DNA from: Cytobacillus praedii | GTDB taxonomy: Bacteria > Bacillota > Bacilli > Bacillales > Cytobacillaceae | NCBI RefSeq assembly: GCF_001439605.1 | Contig: NZ_LMBX01000016.1 | Coordinates: 64,554 to 128,553 of the forward strand | Direction: 5' to 3' | DNA length: 64,000 bases | Part shown: one piece after another, positions 55,206 to 63,673 of the stretch | Layout of the letters: every line of letters starts with the position of its first letter | How positions within the stretch are numbered: the first letter of the stretch is position 1 | Translations under genes and position numbers: made by a program | Notes under the pieces: model-generated | What the model saw: the letters and a program-made list of their open reading frames with translations, nothing else | The model's database searches: none | Told to the model about the DNA's origin: nothing

Positions 55206-55290
55206 TAATAGTGATTATGAAGGGGGACAGGCACGGTTGTCAAGAGTTAATTGTTTAAATAAACAGAAAATAATCTTTTGAAGGATTTTA

Positions 55291-56220
55291 TCATTGTAAC
55301 TCCAGATGCCCTCTCAATTCATCTTGAACCCTCTGTTTTTCTTCGTCAGGCACAATAAAATAATAAATATCCTTGATTAATTTTCCATCACCATCAATAG
55401 AAAGCTGTTCGACTGTTTTAGCAGCATGGCGGTAATTTTTTTGAATATCGACCATTTCATTGAAAATAAGGTTAGTCTTTATATTTTTTCCTAAAGCACT
55501 AAAAATCTTCTGATAATTTGTTAAGGATGAAAGGCTTGCCCCTTTATTTATCACTGCCTGGATTACCTCTCTCTGTCTTAGCTGGCGTCCAAAATCGCCT
55601 CTTGCATCCTCGTATCTCATACGTGAAAACATTAGTGCTTCTTTTCCATTTAAAGTGATTTTACCTTTAGGAAAATGTTTTCCATCAACGGTAAAATCTA
55701 AATCATTGTTTACTGTCACTCCACCTACAGAGTCAACAATATCCTTGAAGCCCTCCATATTAATTTGCAAGTAGTAATCAATGGGGATATTCAAGAAATC
55801 CTCCACGGTTGCCATCGACATTTCAATGCCGCCAAATGCATAGGCATGATTTATTTTATCTTCTGTTCCATGGCCAACAATTTCTGTTCTTGTATCCCGT
55901 GGAATGCTGAGCATTTTGATAGAATTTTGGTTTGGGTTAACTGTTAAGACAATCATCGTATCAGAACGTCCGCGATCACCTTTGCGTTCATCAACCCCAA
56001 GGATTAGAACAGAGAACGGTTCCTTTTTTTTAAAAGTTACCTCTTCTATTCTTTTTTCAGATAGTTCTCTTTCAATGGGCTGATGCATGGTGTCAACTGC
56101 ATTCGTTAATGACTTATATACTGAATATCCATATACGCCTGTACAGATTAGCATAAATAAAATGACTATCCCTGCTACCCGGAGCCAGGTTCTTTTTTTC
56201 TTTTTGGATTCAGATCTCAT
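55291..56220 (-). CDS. LytR-CpsA-Psr (LCP) family cell wall glycopolymer ligase
   Basis: Transfers teichoic acid or other glycopolymers from lipid carriers to peptidoglycan. From the second ATG (56220), preceded at 8 nt by GGAGG, the protein has 309 residues. The ATG at 56235 lies upstream of that SD and lacks one. A basic N-terminus and one membrane helix (about 15-38) precede the LCP domain with ILGVDERKGDRGRSDTMIV, SIPRDTRTEI and FSRMRYEDARGDFGRQLRQ, which hold the Arg/Asp residues that bind the polyprenyl pyrophosphate. No wall-polymer genes adjoin it. Confidence 0.93.
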   Translation of the reverse strand: MRSESKKKKRTWLRVAGIVILFMLICTGVYGYSVYKSLTNAVDTMHQPIERELSEKRIEEVTFKKKEPFSVLILGVDERKGDRGRSDTMIVLTVNPNQNSIKMLSIPRDTRTEIVGHGTEDKINHAYAFGGIEMSMATVEDFLNIPIDYYLQINMEGFKDIVDSVGGVTVNNDLDFTVDGKHFPKGKITLNGKEALMFSRMRYEDARGDFGRQLRQREVIQAVINKGASLSSLTNYQKIFSALGKNIKTNLIFNEMVDIQKNYRHAAKTVEQLSIDGDGKLIKDIYYFIVPDEEKQRVQDELRGHLELQ

Positions 56221-56512
56221 TTCCTTGTCCTCCATTAAAAGGGTAGGTCTTTTTAATAAAGAATAACAGATATTCTTTTAAAAGAACACCAAAGACTTAT
56301 ATAAAAAAATGAATCTTTGGCTGACAGCAGTGTCTGCCATCCGTGGACAAAACTACTTCATTTGTCCACGAGCGGTGTTTGATATTAATTAATTATGTGA
56401 AAATAATGACAATTAACTAAAAGAGGGTTACACTTATTTATATACACAGAAGGCTGCAAAAATACGCAGGGATAATTCTATCGAGATATAGTGATTTAGA
56501 GGAGTGGGAATA
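56221..56512. other. Divergent intergenic region with a 10-bp hairpin
   Basis: The region between the LCP and YqjP-like genes holds no gene. CGTGGACAAA (56342-56351) and TTTGTCCACG (56361-56370) form a perfect 10-bp stem with a 9-nt loop and no T-run. It could be an operator or an RNA structure. Confidence 0.5.
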
Positions 56513-57472
56513 ATGACACAGTGGAAAGATGGGATTGCTAAAATAGTCATCCCGACGCCTTTTCCAGTCGGAGATGTAAATGTATATGTAGTGAAAGGAG
56601 AAAGGCTGACACTCGTTGATGTTGGACCGAAAACGGCTGAGGCGTGGGTGGCAATGACTGAGCAGCTGAAGGAGTTAAATTTAACCACTGATGATATTGA
56701 GCAGGTTGTGCTCACCCATCATCATCCGGATCATTCCGGTCTGTTGGATTATTTTTCTCCAGCCTTGGAAGTGTATGGACATCGATTTAATCAAAGGTGG
56801 CTTTCCCGTACCGATCAATTTTTAGAGGCACACGACGAATTTTATCATCAGCTGTTTGGAGAATTTGGCATACCAGAACAATATTTTCCGCTCATTGGGG
56901 CATTGAAAAAAACGCTGCGTTTTGCATGCAGCCGTTCCCTTTCCGGTGAATTGGCAGAAGGAGATACACCTTTTGGTCTGGAGGAATGGATGGTGATTGA
57001 AACACCGGGACATGCCCAGAGCCATATCGGTCTTCTGAGAGAAAAGGATGGTGTATATTTAGGCGGGGATCATCTGCTTGCGCATATCTCGCCCAATCCT
57101 TTATTAGAACCGCCTCTTCCAGGTGAAACGGTGCGTCCAAAACCCCAGCTGCAATACAATGAATCATTAAGAAAGCTTTCGAAGCTCCCGATTCAGCTCG
57201 TTTATTCGGGACATGGCGACGATATTTATCAGGTAAATGAGCTGATTGAAAAAAGACTGGCTCGCCAGCACGATAGAGCAATGAATATAAGAAAATGGCT
57301 TGAGGCAGAATCGCTTACTGTATTTGATATTTGCCGCCGGCTGTTTCCACTGGTATACGAGAAAGAGTTTTCACTAACTATGTCTGAAACAATTGCTCAG
57401 CTTGACTATTTACTTGCGATTGAAGAAGTGAAGGTAAATAAAGAGGGGAATGCATTTTTATATTTTGTCTAG
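56513..57472 (+). CDS. yqjP: YqjP-like metallo-beta-lactamase fold hydrolase
   Basis: The 319-residue protein (ATG56513, 8 nt after AGAGGAG) has the metal motif LTHHHPDHSGLLDY, a later His in ETPGHAQSHIGLL, Asp in LGGDHLLAH and His in YSGHGDDIY. A C-terminal helical/winged domain (about 240-319) is typical of the glyoxalase-II-like/RNase-like group to which YqjP belongs. Substrate unknown. An in-frame GTG at 56504 overlaps the SD. Confidence 0.85.
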   Translation: MTQWKDGIAKIVIPTPFPVGDVNVYVVKGERLTLVDVGPKTAEAWVAMTEQLKELNLTTDDIEQVVLTHHHPDHSGLLDYFSPALEVYGHRFNQRWLSRTDQFLEAHDEFYHQLFGEFGIPEQYFPLIGALKKTLRFACSRSLSGELAEGDTPFGLEEWMVIETPGHAQSHIGLLREKDGVYLGGDHLLAHISPNPLLEPPLPGETVRPKPQLQYNESLRKLSKLPIQLVYSGHGDDIYQVNELIEKRLARQHDRAMNIRKWLEAESLTVFDICRRLFPLVYEKEFSLTMSETIAQLDYLLAIEEVKVNKEGNAFLYFV

Positions 57473-57557
57473 CTGCAAATTAGACCTAAATTAAGACTCA
57501 TTTAAATAGATGTGAGGGAGAAGAGTCGAAACAGGAATATCCAACTATTATAATTTG

Positions 57558-57590
57558 GATCAATCTAGCTACATGGATTGATCTTTTTTA
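57558..57590 (+). terminator. Terminator after the yqjP-like gene
   Basis: GATCAATC (57558-57565) and GATTGATC (57576-57583) with a T-run. Confidence 0.8.
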
Positions 57591-57764
57591 TTTCTGGGGT
57601 ACGTTGCTCAAAGGTCATTATCAGCTATGATTTAGAAATCTATGATCACTTCATGAGGTGGGAATAACTTAGTAACTAGCATAAGAATAGAGTAAAATGA
57701 TATAAAGACACGATATAGCTGCCAGGTAAATTATATGGTGAATAATCTTTGCTGAGGTGATTAA

Positions 57765-58556
57765 ATGGGGAAATTATCAAATAAAAATATTGTTATAACA
57801 GGTGCTTCGTCAGGTATTGGTGAAAAAGTTGCTCTGATGATTGCTGAAATGGGTGCTCGCCCAATCCTACTTGCCCGGACGATAGGGAAACTGGAGGAAA
57901 TATCAGAAGAAGTTAATCGGAAATATGCTGCAGGCTGTATCTATTTTCAACTCGATGTAAGTGACTTTGAACAAGTAAAATCTGTTTTTCAAAAGATACT
58001 CCATGAGACTGGCCATATTGATATACTTTTAAATAATGCTGGATTTGGCATTTTTGAGTCATTTTATGAAGCGAATTTTGAGGACATTGAAAAAATGTTT
58101 GAAGTAAACGTGTTAGGATTAATGGCTTGTGCGAAGGAAGTTCTTCCTTCAATGCTTGAACGTAACTCTGGTCACATTATAAACGTCGCATCCCAAGCAG
58201 GTAAATTAGCCACACCAAAGTCAAGCGGGTACTCAGCAACAAAGCATGCTGTTCTCGGTTTTACAAATAGCTTGAGGATGGAGCTTTTAAAAACTAACAT
58301 TTCTGTATCTGCAGTTAACCCAGGTCCTATAGAAACAAATTTTTTTAACACTGCTGATAAATCTGGGAACTATGTGAAAAACGTTAAAAAATTAATGTTA
58401 AAATCGGATTATGTAGCTGAGCAGATAATTAAATTAATGATTAGTCCTAAGCGTGAGTTGAATTTACCAAGGTGGATGAATCTGGGGAGTGTGCTGTACA
58501 ATTTGTTCCCTAACATAGCTGAAAAGCTGACAGGAAATATGTTTGATAAAAAATAA
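57765..58556 (+). CDS. yqjQ: Short-chain dehydrogenase/reductase (YqjQ)
   Basis: The 263-residue Rossmann-fold oxidoreductase has the cofactor motif TGASSGIGEKVAL, the structural NNAGFGIF, catalytic Ser in INVASQAGKLA and the YSATKH motif (Tyr/Lys). Arg/Lys after beta2 (LLARTIGKL) suggests NADP use. GAGGTGATTAA precedes the ATG. It corresponds to yqjQ next to yqjP in B. subtilis, though a terminator separates the two here. Substrate unknown. Confidence 0.9.
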   Translation: MGKLSNKNIVITGASSGIGEKVALMIAEMGARPILLARTIGKLEEISEEVNRKYAAGCIYFQLDVSDFEQVKSVFQKILHETGHIDILLNNAGFGIFESFYEANFEDIEKMFEVNVLGLMACAKEVLPSMLERNSGHIINVASQAGKLATPKSSGYSATKHAVLGFTNSLRMELLKTNISVSAVNPGPIETNFFNTADKSGNYVKNVKKLMLKSDYVAEQIIKLMISPKRELNLPRWMNLGSVLYNLFPNIAEKLTGNMFDKK

Positions 58557-58590
58557 TGTTGAATTTATACATAGTAGATGAAATTCATAA

Positions 58591-58627
58591 AAAAAGCTTT
58601 ACTCCTAATAGGAGTAAAGCTTTTTTG
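58591..58627 (+). terminator. Terminator after yqjQ
   Basis: AAAAAGCTTTACTCC (58591-58605) and GGAGTAAAGCTTTTT (58611-58625) form a 15-bp perfect stem. Confidence 0.9.
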
Positions 58628-58672
58628 CTGTTTCCTCTTCTTATGCTTTAATGATGATAAATTGTTTATAGT

Positions 58673-58826
58673 TTTGTAAAGAATCTTGCTGATGAGATTA
58701 TTAGTGTTGATACAGGTTCAGTGGATAGAACAAAGAAAATTGTTTTAAATTATACCGATCAAATTTTTGACTTTGAATGATTGTCATTTCTCGAAAATGG
58801 ATTACATTTTTTGGTTAGATTTGTAA
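58673..58826 (+). pseudogene. Remnant of a family 2 glycosyltransferase gene
   Basis: One frame reads FVKNLADEIISVDTGSVDRT and continues KKIVLNYTDQIFDFE to a TGA where Trp is expected. A second frame then reads HFSKMDYIFWLD. Together they match the GT2 sequence around VDTGSxDxT and the WLDADD region, with an internal deletion, frameshift and nonsense change. No start or SD is present. The rest of the gap 58628-59012 shows nothing else. Confidence 0.75.
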
Positions 58827-59012
58827 GTGTTACTGGAAAAGGATCGTCACAATAATTAAGAGAAACATAAATCCAATGATTGATTGTTACTATGCGATAC
58901 AATTTATTGTGTTAAATCTTTTTTTCGTTAAAGACAAAGAGTACAAAACTGTTTAGAACAATATACTCGTGCTTTCCGATAAAGATCAGTTCATAGCGGT
59001 TTTTTCTTTTGC

Positions 59013-59213
59013 CTAAAAATAAGGAGAATCCGTTATGTAACCATAAACAACATCATTAACGATGTCATGCAAATCATCATCAACTTGTTTTGCCGCAACA
59101 ATTTTATTGTAGATCTCTTCAAATGTTCTGCTGTTTAGTGTGATCGAATCGCCATCCTCATTGTATTGCTTCAGGCAGTTCTGTACCATTTTTAAAATAA
59201 GTTTTCGATTCAT
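59013..59213 (-). CDS. yqzH: YqzH-like protein
   Basis: A 66-residue hydrophilic protein starting MNRKLILKMVQNCLKQYNED and ending in YGYITDSPYF. It resembles YqzH of B. subtilis, which lies beside yqjW; function unknown. The ATG at 59213 follows AAAGGGGGCGACGG; an ATG 30 bases earlier has no SD. It is divergent from the Y-family polymerase gene and shares the intergenic LexA box, so it may also be damage-inducible. Confidence 0.75.
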   Translation of the reverse strand: MNRKLILKMVQNCLKQYNEDGDSITLNSRTFEEIYNKIVAAKQVDDDLHDIVNDVVYGYITDSPYF

Positions 59214-59299
59214 TTCCGTCGCCCCCTTTACAAGATTATACATGTTAAAGGAGGAGAGCTTCTCGCATAAGAAATTGGTCGATAAATTTCTGTTGTAAA

Positions 59300-59313
59300 C
59301 GAACGTATATTCG
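59300..59313. promoter_or_regulatory. LexA (SOS) box between yqzH and uvrX
   Basis: CGAACGTATATTCG matches the Bacillus LexA consensus CGAAC-N4-GTTCG with one mismatch. It overlaps the promoter spacer upstream of the -10 TATAAT (59319-59324) of the polymerase gene. Confidence 0.75.
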
Positions 59314-59318
59314 ATTAA

Positions 59319-59324
59319 TATAAT
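59319..59324 (+). promoter_or_regulatory. -10 element of the uvrX promoter
   Basis: Perfect TATAAT 49 bp before the start codon. The -35 region is weak, and the LexA box occupies the spacer. Confidence 0.55.
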
Positions 59325-59372
59325 GGGTATAATCAGAACAAATGTTCCTTTTGGTTTTGGGAGATGACGAAT

Positions 59373-60632
59373 ATGATTGATTACAGCATGATGCCAAAGA
59401 ACAAAATTCTGTGTATTGATATGAAAAGTTTTTATGCAAGCTGCTCGGCTGTCATGCGAGGGCTTGATCCGCTTGAGTGCTATCTTGTGGTTGCCGGCAA
59501 TCAGGAGCGAAAGGGGAGTGTTGTCTTGGCAGCATCCCCCCAGATGAAAAAGGTATTTGGAATAAAGACTGGTGCCCGTCTTTTCGAAGTGCCAAACGAT
59601 CCGCGCATCATCGTGGACGAACCGAAAATGGCAACCTATTTAAGAGTAGCTGCTGAAATTACACGTGTTTTTAATCGCTATGTCCCGAAGGAGGACATTC
59701 ATGTGTACAGTGTAGATGAGAGCTTTATTAAAGTGGATAGTGTCCTTCATCTTTGGGGGGATGCTTTTACGATTGCAAGAAAAATAAAAGATGATATTGA
59801 GCGGGAATTCCAATTGCCATGTGCAATTGGAATTGGGCCTAATATGCTGCTGGCAAAGCTTGTGCTTGATTTAGAGGCAAAAAAGAAAGAAATTGCCGAA
59901 TGGACCTACGAGGATGTTCAAGCGAAGCTGTGGAAAGTTTCTCCTTTGAGGGAAATGTGGGGAATCGGGCGCCGTGTGGAAAAAACGCTGAATGGGATGG
60001 GGATTTTTTCAGTTGGCCAGTTAGCTAAATATGATTTGGAAAAACTGGAAAAAAAGTTTGGAGTTATGGGCAATCAGTTATACCATCATGCATGGGGAAT
60101 AGATCTTTCTGATTTAGGCGCACCGATCATGGAAGGGCAAATTAGCTTCGGAAAAAGTCAAATTCTGCTGCGGGATTATAAAGAGGAGCATGAAATTAAG
60201 GCTGTTATGTTAGAAATGTGTGAGGAGGTAGCAAGAAGGGCACGAGATCATCGAAAAGCCGCACGCACCGTTAGTTTTGGCGTCAGCTATAGCCAGGATG
60301 AATTTGGCGGCGGTTTTTATCGTTCCCAAACAATCGATGAACCGACGAATATCACAATGGATATTTACGGTGTCTGTTTAAAGCTTTTTCACAAGCATTA
60401 TGAAGGTAAAACCGTTCGGCAAATTTCCATTTCGCTTAGCAAGCTTGTTGATGATACGGAAATGCAGCTAAATCTTTTTGATACAAATGGCTGGAAGAAG
60501 CGGGAGTTAGGTTACACAGTAGATCATATCCGATCTAAATTTGGAGCTGGGGCTCTTCTAAGGGCCGTTTCTTACACAAGCGCGGGAACCGCTAAACACA
60601 GGGCAACACTTGTTGGCGGTCATAAAATGTAG
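59373..60632 (+). CDS. yqjW: UvrX/YqjW-type Y-family DNA polymerase
   Basis: Damage-inducible translesion polymerase of the UmuC-like group. From ATG59373 (GGGAG 9 nt upstream) the 419 residues carry ILCIDMKSFYASCSAVMRG, the acidic motif VYSVDESFIKVDS, GIGPNMLLAKLVLDLE, HhH motifs and a little-finger domain. A clamp-binding-like QLNLFDTN follows. It forms an apparent operon with the YolD-like gene, a pairing widespread in Bacillus phages and chromosomes. It is controlled by the LexA box at 59300. Confidence 0.92.
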   Translation: MIDYSMMPKNKILCIDMKSFYASCSAVMRGLDPLECYLVVAGNQERKGSVVLAASPQMKKVFGIKTGARLFEVPNDPRIIVDEPKMATYLRVAAEITRVFNRYVPKEDIHVYSVDESFIKVDSVLHLWGDAFTIARKIKDDIEREFQLPCAIGIGPNMLLAKLVLDLEAKKKEIAEWTYEDVQAKLWKVSPLREMWGIGRRVEKTLNGMGIFSVGQLAKYDLEKLEKKFGVMGNQLYHHAWGIDLSDLGAPIMEGQISFGKSQILLRDYKEEHEIKAVMLEMCEEVARRARDHRKAARTVSFGVSYSQDEFGGGFYRSQTIDEPTNITMDIYGVCLKLFHKHYEGKTVRQISISLSKLVDDTEMQLNLFDTNGWKKRELGYTVDHIRSKFGAGALLRAVSYTSAGTAKHRATLVGGHKM

Positions 60633-60651
60633 GTAAAGGAGGATAAATCAA

Positions 60652-60984
60652 ATGATTCGGGATCGCGGCAGAATAAAATGGACATCAATGATGCTTCCTG
60701 AACATGTAAAGTTACTGAGAGACTGGGCTGAGGAAGATAGGCACGAACATAAGCGGGAAATTGATGAGCAAGCACTAGAGAGCATGAACGATTGTATTTC
60801 CGAGGCAATGGAATATGGAAAGGCAGTGACACTTACCTATTATCAGCATAAAAATTACCGGCTTGTCATTGGGAATATTCATTATTGGGATGAAATCAAT
60901 CATAAAGTGCATATTGTCGATCACTTTGGGGAGGTACATCAAATTCGAACTTCTGAAATAGCCGATGTGCGGTTTTCGGATTAA
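60652..60984 (+). CDS. yqjX: YolD-like protein (YqjX), partner of the Y-family polymerase
   Basis: A 110-residue protein starting MIRDRGRIKWTSMMLPEHVK, the classic YolD-like N-terminus, with a second half containing YQHKNYRLVIGNIHYWDEIN. YolD-like proteins accompany UmuC-type polymerases and are thought to play a UmuD-like accessory role. AAAGGAGG precedes the ATG, 20 bp after the yqjW stop, so the two are co-transcribed. Confidence 0.88.
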   Translation: MIRDRGRIKWTSMMLPEHVKLLRDWAEEDRHEHKREIDEQALESMNDCISEAMEYGKAVTLTYYQHKNYRLVIGNIHYWDEINHKVHIVDHFGEVHQIRTSEIADVRFSD

Positions 60985-61042
60985 AAGAAGAAGGGGTAGT
61001 TTTTCATTATTGAAGCACCTTAAGTGAAGGGGGTGATTCATT

Positions 61043-61204
61043 TTGCCAAGAGGAAAAGAACTTGAACAGCTTCCCATGTCGACGATTGCTCCTGGTACAG
61101 GAGAGGACAGCAGGAGGATGGATCGGGAAAATCTCCAAGGAATGATGGATGGAGAACAAGTGACTCCAGCAAAGGCTGGAAATAATAAGAAAAAGCGAGG
61201 GTGA
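61043..61204 (+). CDS. Small hydrophilic protein of unknown function (53 aa)
   Basis: The frame reads MPRGKELEQLPMSTIAPGTG and ends AGNNKKKRG. TTG61043 has AGGGGGTGATTC upstream at workable distance, and a terminator begins inside its last codons. The sequence is charged, Gly/Met-rich and without a membrane segment. I do not recognise it; small spore or stress proteins of Bacillus have this general look. Confidence 0.6.
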   Translation: MPRGKELEQLPMSTIAPGTGEDSRRMDRENLQGMMDGEQVTPAKAGNNKKKRG

Positions 61205-61222
61205 GCTCCCTCGCTTTTCTTT
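61191..61222. terminator. Bidirectional terminator between the 53-aa gene and the CDGSH gene
   Basis: AAAAGCGAGGG (61191-61201) and CCCTCGCTTTT (61208-61218), TGAGCT loop, T/A tracts on both sides. Confidence 0.85.
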
Positions 61223-61229
61223 ACCTCAG

Positions 61230-61442
61230 TTAGTCCTCAGATGGCTTTGGTGCACGAACAACAGATTCAAATACCCCTTTATGGCTTCCGTCACAAAATG
61301 GAGCATTGGCCGATCTGCCACAGCGGCAAAGCGAAAATGTTGGCTTCGTAACGAATGGATTTCCTTCCGCGTCAACGAGCTCCACATCACCAGTAATACG
61401 GAAAGACCCATTATCATTCACTTTTATTGTAACTTTTGACAT
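61230..61442 (-). CDS. CDGSH iron-sulfur domain protein
   Basis: A 70-residue protein that should bind a [2Fe-2S] cluster through Cys39, Cys41, Cys50 and His54 in CRCGRSANAPFCDGSH, the 3Cys-1His CDGSH signature. GGGGGAT precedes ATG61442; an ATG 18 bases earlier has no SD. Redox or cluster transfer roles are suggested for the family. It lies beside another Fe-S related gene. Confidence 0.88.
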   Translation of the reverse strand: MSKVTIKVNDNGSFRITGDVELVDAEGNPFVTKPTFSLCRCGRSANAPFCDGSHKGVFESVVRAPKPSED

Positions 61443-61568
61443 AAATATCCCCCATTTCACAAAATTGACACATTTCTTTTCATGTTAAAGGGAAAAAGGA
61501 AAAATTGCAATAGAAGGAGATTATACAGCAAATTATGATAAAATGAAGCAGTAGAGGAGGTTATATAA

Positions 61569-61898
61569 TTGGAAATTATCGTAACCGAAGAAGCAGAAAA
61601 GAAAATAAAAGCGAAAATAGACGGCCAAAACGGCTATTTAAAGCTGAAGTATGATACAGAAGGATGCGGGTGTGTAGTCAGCGGTGTATCGGCTCTATGG
61701 CTCGTAAATGAGCTGGCTGATGATGACCATGAGGTTCATACCAATATAGGCAGCATCTATATTGAAAAATCCAAGGAAGTCTTTTTCGAGGAAACAATGA
61801 CAATCGCTTTCTCAGAAAAGGCGAATTGCTTTCAATTAAAAAGTCCGAATCAATACTTGAATCCGAGAATGAGTTTGTATGACAGAACAGACGGATAA
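61569..61898 (+). CDS. yqkB: YqkB-like iron-sulfur biogenesis family protein
   Basis: The 109-residue protein belongs to the HesB/IscA-like family, in the Bacillus YqkB subgroup. It starts MEIIVTEEAEKKIKAKIDGQ, with cysteines in EGCGCVVSG (33 and 35) and KANCFQL but lacking the classic C-terminal CGC. Cluster binding is thus uncertain. TTG61569 follows GAGGAGG. A strong terminator follows. Confidence 0.82.
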   Translation: MEIIVTEEAEKKIKAKIDGQNGYLKLKYDTEGCGCVVSGVSALWLVNELADDDHEVHTNIGSIYIEKSKEVFFEETMTIAFSEKANCFQLKSPNQYLNPRMSLYDRTDG

Positions 61899-61911
61899 AT
61901 AACGAAAACAT

Positions 61912-61955
61912 AAAGTGAAACTTCTAGCAGATCTCTGAGAAGTTTCACTTTTTAT
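61912..61955 (+). terminator. Terminator of yqkB
   Basis: AAAGTGAAACTTCT (61912-61925) and AGAAGTTTCACTTT (61938-61951) with T-run. Confidence 0.9.
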
Positions 61956-61985
61956 TTTCAGAAAATGTCACACAAGCAGGCGGTA

Positions 61986-62099
61986 ATGTGTCCTAAGAAG
62001 TTTTTAGTCTCTATTTCCACTTCATGGCGAGGAGATGACTTTGACGAAGAGGAAGAGAAAGAAGCATTAATCGTAATTGCAAAGACAATTTTAAATTAA
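61986..62099 (+). pseudogene. C-terminal gene fragment
   Basis: A short frame reads FLVSISTSWRGDDFDEEEEK then EALIVIAKTILN and stops. The end looks like the C-terminus of a folded domain, in the style of DUF4367-like lipoprotein tails, but there is no SD or upstream coding sequence. It is probably a remnant; identity unproven. Confidence 0.35.
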
Positions 62100-62136
62100 T
62101 TCTGTTCTTTATCCAAAAATTACAAAAAACAGGTAT

Positions 62137-62190
62137 GTTCCCTCCATCACCAACATTTAATGATAAAGATGTTGCTAAAGTGGAGGGAAC
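62137..62190 (+). promoter_or_regulatory. Hairpin sequestering the ribosome binding site of the lipoprotein gene
   Basis: GTTCCCTCCA (62137-62146) pairs perfectly with TGGAGGGAAC (62181-62190), which contains the Shine-Dalgarno GGAGGG. An inner stem CAACAT/ATGTTG (62151-62156 with 62169-62174) stacks inside. The GTG start lies 4 nt beyond the stem. No T-run follows, so this would control translation rather than termination. Confidence 0.65.
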
Positions 62191-62193
62191 TGT

Positions 62194-62727
62194 GTGAATC
62201 AAAAATGGATTGTCGTATTGCTAACAGTGATGCTATTGCTGACAGCCTGCAGGGCAGTGCCGATAAATCAAGTAATTGAAGAGGACATCCCATTTAATGT
62301 AAAGGAAGTTATACATACAGAAAAAGTGAAGGATGGCGCTATTTTATTATATGTAACAAGGCAGAAAAATGAAAAGAAAGAGGAATTTGATGCAGTCACA
62401 GTAGCTTTTTTAAAGGGGAATGATCAGGATGGATGGGAAAATGCGGGGCATAATCATTGGGACTATCATAAAGAGGAACAGGTGAATGTCTTTAAGGATG
62501 TTTTCTATGATTATAATGGCAATGGCGACCTGGAAACTAGAATTCCTGTAATCTATGGGAAAATAGAAGATAGCAAAATTAACTTCGTAGAAGTGGTTGG
62601 GAATGAAGGATTGGAAAGGGCTTACGTGATTAAAAAAGAAAGCGGACGCTACTTTTTAAAAGTCGGGGACTATGAAACTGCCAGGGGCTTGTCTGGGAAT
62701 GAAAAAGGGGTGCAACTGCTAAAATAA
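62194..62727 (+). CDS. Lipoprotein of unknown function
   Basis: A 177-residue protein with a type II signal peptide (MNQKWIVVLLTVMLLLTAC, lipidated Cys19), then a beta-rich domain with ILLYVTRQKNEKKEEFDAVT and YDYNGNGDLETRIPVIYGK. I do not recognise the family. GTG62194 follows GGAGGG, which is buried in the hairpin at 62137-62190, so its translation is probably conditional. A terminator shared with the opposing hydrolase gene follows. Confidence 0.75.
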   Translation: MNQKWIVVLLTVMLLLTACRAVPINQVIEEDIPFNVKEVIHTEKVKDGAILLYVTRQKNEKKEEFDAVTVAFLKGNDQDGWENAGHNHWDYHKEEQVNVFKDVFYDYNGNGDLETRIPVIYGKIEDSKINFVEVVGNEGLERAYVIKKESGRYFLKVGDYETARGLSGNEKGVQLLK

Positions 62728-62730
62728 ATT

Positions 62731-62757
62731 GGAGACCTATAGCTAGGTCTCCTTATT
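62731..62757. terminator. Bidirectional terminator between the lipoprotein and hydrolase genes
   Basis: GGAGACCTA and TAGGTCTCC stem (62731-62752); the T-tract is short on the plus strand. Confidence 0.65.
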
Positions 62758-63673
62758 ATGTGAACACATATTCCTCTAAAAACTCATCAATCACCTTTTC
62801 ATAATCGTTTTTATTCTCATTCAATGATTGTGCATGGACTCCATTAGAGGCTAAGTAAAGCTTTTTGGGTCCTTTTTTTAATTCATATAAGGCTTCAGAC
62901 ATCGTCGGTAGAATAAAATCATCTTTCTGGCTATGAATAAAGAGAATCGGCTTTTTTATATTCTCAATGACAGAAATCGGGGAAACATCTTTGATTGAAT
63001 ACTTTTGCCGCATGCGTAAAAATAAATCACCAACAGATAGGATAAGCCTTGGCGGCAGCTTCAATTCTCGCTTAATTTGGTAAGCAAGCTGCTCCTTAAA
63101 GTCAGAAAAAGGACAGTCTGCAATATAAAAATCTGCACCATCCTCGAGCATACCAGCATAAAGCAGCATCGTTGCTGCTCCCATTGATTCCCCGTGGATT
63201 CCTATCTCGATGTTCGAACCGTGCTCTTTTTTCAGCCAGTCTACAATCGTTTTTAAGTCGAATTTCTCAAAGTGACCAAAGCTTGTCGTTTTTCCTCCAG
63301 ATTCCCCATGGCGGCGATGATCGTAAATAACAGCATTAAATCCGCGCTCCAAAAAAAGATTCATATATTTAATGGAGTTCATCTTATTCTCCGTTACTCC
63401 ATGAGAAATAATGATAAAGCGCTTGTTTATATGTGGTTCAATAATGACAGCCTTGAGATTATAGCCAAAAGGGGAAGGGATGAGAACTTCTTTCTTCGGA
63501 AGCCCATCATATTCCATTAAATCAAGCCGCCCGGCTCCTTGTTCCCGATCTAAGATAAATTGATCTTCTTTCTTCCTCATATACATGAGTCGATTTGTAA
63601 AATAAACACCAATTGATGTAAGAAAGAGAAGGAAAGAAATAAAGTAGCGAGTAAAACGAAGAAGTCTTTTCAT
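62756..63673 (-). CDS. yqkD: Membrane-anchored alpha/beta hydrolase (YqkD)
   Basis: The 305-residue protein has one N-terminal membrane helix (about 8-27) and an alpha/beta-hydrolase fold. HG oxyanion sequence FIISHGVTENKMNS, nucleophile elbow GESMGAA, acid in HSQKDDFILP and a late His (NGVHAQSLN) are all visible. The second ATG (63673) lies 6 nt after AGGAGG; the first (63679) abuts it. It resembles YqkD of B. subtilis. Substrate unknown; the anchor suggests a surface-facing hydrolase. Confidence 0.88.
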   Translation of the reverse strand: MKRLLRFTRYFISFLLFLTSIGVYFTNRLMYMRKKEDQFILDREQGAGRLDLMEYDGLPKKEVLIPSPFGYNLKAVIIEPHINKRFIIISHGVTENKMNSIKYMNLFLERGFNAVIYDHRRHGESGGKTTSFGHFEKFDLKTIVDWLKKEHGSNIEIGIHGESMGAATMLLYAGMLEDGADFYIADCPFSDFKEQLAYQIKRELKLPPRLILSVGDLFLRMRQKYSIKDVSPISVIENIKKPILFIHSQKDDFILPTMSEALYELKKGPKKLYLASNGVHAQSLNENKNDYEKVIDEFLEEYVFT

